A stretch of 64,000 bases of DNA from Splendidivirga corallicola. GTDB lineage: Bacteria; Bacteroidota; Bacteroidia; Cytophagales; Cyclobacteriaceae. Made by a program: the position numbers and the translations under genes. The DNA is taken from NCBI GenBank assembly GCA_030442035.1, contig JAUJEA010000012.1, positions 124,001-188,000 of the forward strand. The letters run 5' to 3'. How positions within the stretch are numbered: the stretch's first letter is position 1; each line of letters starts with the position of its first letter. The notes below the pieces were generated by a model. It ran no database searches. It was not told the origin of the DNA and saw only the letters and a program-made list of their open reading frames with translations. Of this stretch, positions 61,993 to 64,000 are shown in pieces.

Positions 61993-64000
61993 TTACTCTA
62001 TTATTATTTTCTCTTTGTAGCTTTGCCCGGCCTGTTCTACAACCAAAATATAGATACCACTGTTGATCTTATTTCTTAATTTGATTTCCAGATCTTTATT
62101 GAAAGTCATTGGATCAAAGCTCTGATCAAAAAATGTGGTTCCCATAATGTTTGTCAGCTTGACAAAAACTTTGTTTTCTTTGTTTTCTGTGATTACACGT
62201 AGATTCATTTCATTTTGAGAGGTCGGGTTTGGATAGAAATCCACTACCAGGTTTCTTGCCTCAAAGGGATTATTGATGCTCACAACATTGGAATATTCAA
62301 AGGCACCATCAAAATCAACTTGTCTTAATCTGTAGAAGGAGGTTCCAAAAAGCGGTCGGTTATCCAGATAATCGTACCTACTTACTTCATTGGTAGTTCC
62401 ATTACCATCAACTTTTCCAATCACCTCCCAATCATCTCCTGTTTCCGATCGTTCAATCTCAAAAAAGTCGTTGTTTACCTCTGAAGCAGTTTGCCAGTTG
62501 AGCAAGACATCCTCATTTTCCAGGCTGGCAGTAAATGAAATTAACTCCACCGGAAGCGGGTTATTTCCTGTCGGAGATCCAAAGGTAAATGGACTGAAGG
62601 AACTTACCCCGGTTACTGTAATACTTCCGGGATCACTACCCACAATGGATGCTTGTCCCAGATTTTCCCATTCAGTACCAGTATAATGTGCTATTACTAA
62701 ATCAGCATAATCCTCAATAACACTTCTGCTTTGATCTTTCCAATAAAGTGTTATATCGGCATTGGAGGCCACGCCTGTATTTGAAAGATCCCAATATTCA
62801 ATAGTACTGACGTTATTAAGGTCACCATTAGGATCGCTTGTTTTTAAATTGGTGACATCCGGATAACCACCATAAGTATAAGAGGTGCTGAATTCTGTCG
62901 CTGCAGTACCGGTGAGATTGGAAATACCAATTGGAGCCCATACGCTTCCGAACCCCCCGGGGAAAACGAAATCCGTAAACCCTACCTTGGTCATATTGCC
63001 AATGACAAAGCTATTGTTGGAATCACCAGTGGTACTTGCACCATTTGTAAATGTCAACGTATTTGTTTGTGTATTTAGAATCCCGTCCGTCATAGTAAGA
63101 ATTCCCTTTACCGTTTGATCACTCACTAAATTTACTCCGGATCCCGTATTGTTAATTGTTACATCCTGGAACGCAGTGCTTCCTGAGATTTCCTGCAAAT
63201 CTGTTCCGGAAAATATGACTGTTCCGGCACCTATGTTGTTATTACCAAGATTTTCCCAGCCTTCGCATACACTTAAGCTATGTGTAGAGGCGATTGTTAA
63301 TTGTGCATTATTTTGAATTGTTAAGTTTCCAACTGACCCGTTGGCGCCCGCGTTGAGAATAGGGAAATTTCCTGAAGCTCCACTGACATCCGGTATCGTG
63401 ACGTTAGTAGTACAATCCGGGATACCATTTGACCAATTCGTTGCAGTGTTCCAATCATTATCAGTATTTCCCGTCCAATCACTTGCATTGGCATGTACTC
63501 TAATATCATCAAAAGCAAAGCCATCCGGTCCACCCTCAATGGTGTAATTATCAGTTTGTTGAAACTTGATCACAAACGTAGAGTTAAGTGATAATCCATT
63601 GGTAGTAGCTAGATTATCAACATCCAATGTGATCTGTGACCAGGTATCATCCGTATATGCCGTAGGAGAAATTGAAAATACCTGGGTGAAACTACTACCT
63701 CCATCATCTGAGAAGAAAACACCTTCAAGCCCTGCATCATCTTCATCTCCAAAATCTTTAAAATAAAAATCCATTCCAACCTGTGTCTCACCTGAAAGGT
63801 CCAGGTGTAACCAAGCCTCATTTTGACTTGTATTGTTGTCCACAGCACTTTCCATGGTCAGGTGATAACTGCCTGTATTAGCGGTATTATCAGAGCTTAT
63901 TCTCGTTCGACTATATCCACCATTGGTGAGACACCATTCAGCGCCCTGCAAACCGGACTCAAAGCCTTCATTATATGGAACTGTTGCATAAGTTGGGGAA
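61993..64000 (-). CDS. Large type IX secretion cargo protein (5' part outside window)
   Basis: The frame is open from the right edge of the window to the stop at 61993, so at least 669 residues are visible and the true start lies beyond 64000. The sequence enters as YNEGFESGLQGAEW, typical of internal positions in repeated cargo domains. A MAM/CUB-like carbohydrate or lectin-type sandwich comes first (AWLHLDLSGETQVGMDFYF, GFAFDDIRVHA), then a region rich in N, T and G with strand repeats, and finally the sorting domain FYPNPTSQNEMNLRV to SYKEKIIIE. The protein is expected to be exported by type IX and attached or released at the surface. Length and function cannot be fixed. Confidence 0.85.
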   Translation of the reverse strand, partial: SPTYATVPYNEGFESGLQGAEWCLTNGGYSRTRISSDNTANTGSYHLTMESAVDNNTSQNEAWLHLDLSGETQVGMDFYFKDFGDEDDAGLEGVFFSDDGGSSFTQVFSISPTAYTDDTWSQITLDVDNLATTNGLSLNSTFVIKFQQTDNYTIEGGPDGFAFDDIRVHANASDWTGNTDNDWNTATNWSNGIPDCTTNVTIPDVSGASGNFPILNAGANGSVGNLTIQNNAQLTIASTHSLSVCEGWENLGNNNIGAGTVIFSGTDLQEISGSTAFQDVTINNTGSGVNLVSDQTVKGILTMTDGILNTQTNTLTFTNGASTTGDSNNSFVIGNMTKVGFTDFVFPGGFGSVWAPIGISNLTGTAATEFSTSYTYGGYPDVTNLKTSDPNGDLNNVSTIEYWDLSNTGVASNADITLYWKDQSRSVIEDYADLVIAHYTGTEWENLGQASIVGSDPGSITVTGVSSFSPFTFGSPTGNNPLPVELISFTASLENEDVLLNWQTASEVNNDFFEIERSETGDDWEVIGKVDGNGTTNEVSRYDYLDNRPLFGTSFYRLRQVDFDGAFEYSNVVSINNPFEARNLVVDFYPNPTSQNEMNLRVITENKENKVFVKLTNIMGTTFFDQSFDPMTFNKDLEIKLRNKINSGIYILVVEQAGQSYKEKIIIE

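Noticed and set aside
63951-64000. Start codon of the right-edge cargo protein at 63951.
   Set aside because: The codon there is TTG within the conserved FESGLQG segment, and the frame stays open to the edge of the window; the gene is partial.

Overview
The window reads as chromosomal DNA from a free-living, probably marine member of the Bacteroidota, most likely Cytophagales. Signs of this are: cargo proteins with C-terminal type IX secretion tails (42968-43993, 61993-64000), a sensor kinase built on two-component propeller repeats, many lipoproteins with short lipoboxes, a bacterial RRM protein, TA-N2-TTTG type -7 boxes, few Shine-Dalgarno sequences and AT-rich intergenic DNA. The assignment comes from gene content only; no rRNA, tRNA or marker gene was seen.

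Layout. 1-9.1 kb: a partial cytochrome c/PA14/sorbosone-dehydrogenase-like lipoprotein with a LacI-type palindrome upstream, a propeller sensor kinase, an M20 amidohydrolase, an FG-GAP lipoprotein and an RRM protein. 9.4-20 kb: two paralogous VPS10/sortilin-like secreted proteins enclosing a methyltransferase-PhoD phosphatase pair, a palindrome-rich repeat element, a RibD-like reductase and an orphan PadR. 20-31 kb: a truncated lipoprotein, a TlpA-like thioredoxin, a PadR-permease cassette flanked by 230-bp direct repeats, an acyltransferase/ankyrin operon divergent from a membrane-bound AraC-TPR regulator, and an esterase. 31.7-38.1 kb: a five-gene operon of ethanolamine-type permease, glutamine-synthetase-like ligase, aldehyde dehydrogenase, iron alcohol dehydrogenase and class I amidotransferase. 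38.2-44.2 kb: a decayed accessory zone with a frameshifted TraB/GumN gene, an IS1182-type transposase remnant, REP-like palindromes, a homopolymer-frameshifted Cys-rich secreted peptide, a degenerate small gene and a headless type IX cargo protein. 44.3-47 kb: a LytS/LytTR two-component pair. 47-53.7 kb: a DUF1989 protein, a membrane protein and the nrfH-nrfA-ccsBA nitrite ammonification cluster. 54-61 kb: stress and redox genes, including a MarR-FMN reductase-pirin operon and a MATE pump that share an operator. 61-64 kb: a VOC lipoprotein and a large secreted type IX cargo protein running off the right edge.

The most interesting system is the 31.7-38.1 kb operon. Its gene set fits a complete gamma-glutamylation route for ethanolamine or a similar amino alcohol: uptake, gamma-glutamyl capping, two oxidations, then release of glutamate plus an amino acid. 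It needs neither EutBC nor a microcompartment. The regulatory DNA is also informative: a 23-bp composite operator is repeated with identical geometry upstream of marR and of the MATE gene, and both PadR genes have long inverted repeats with a 10-nt spacer overlapping or abutting the -7 box.
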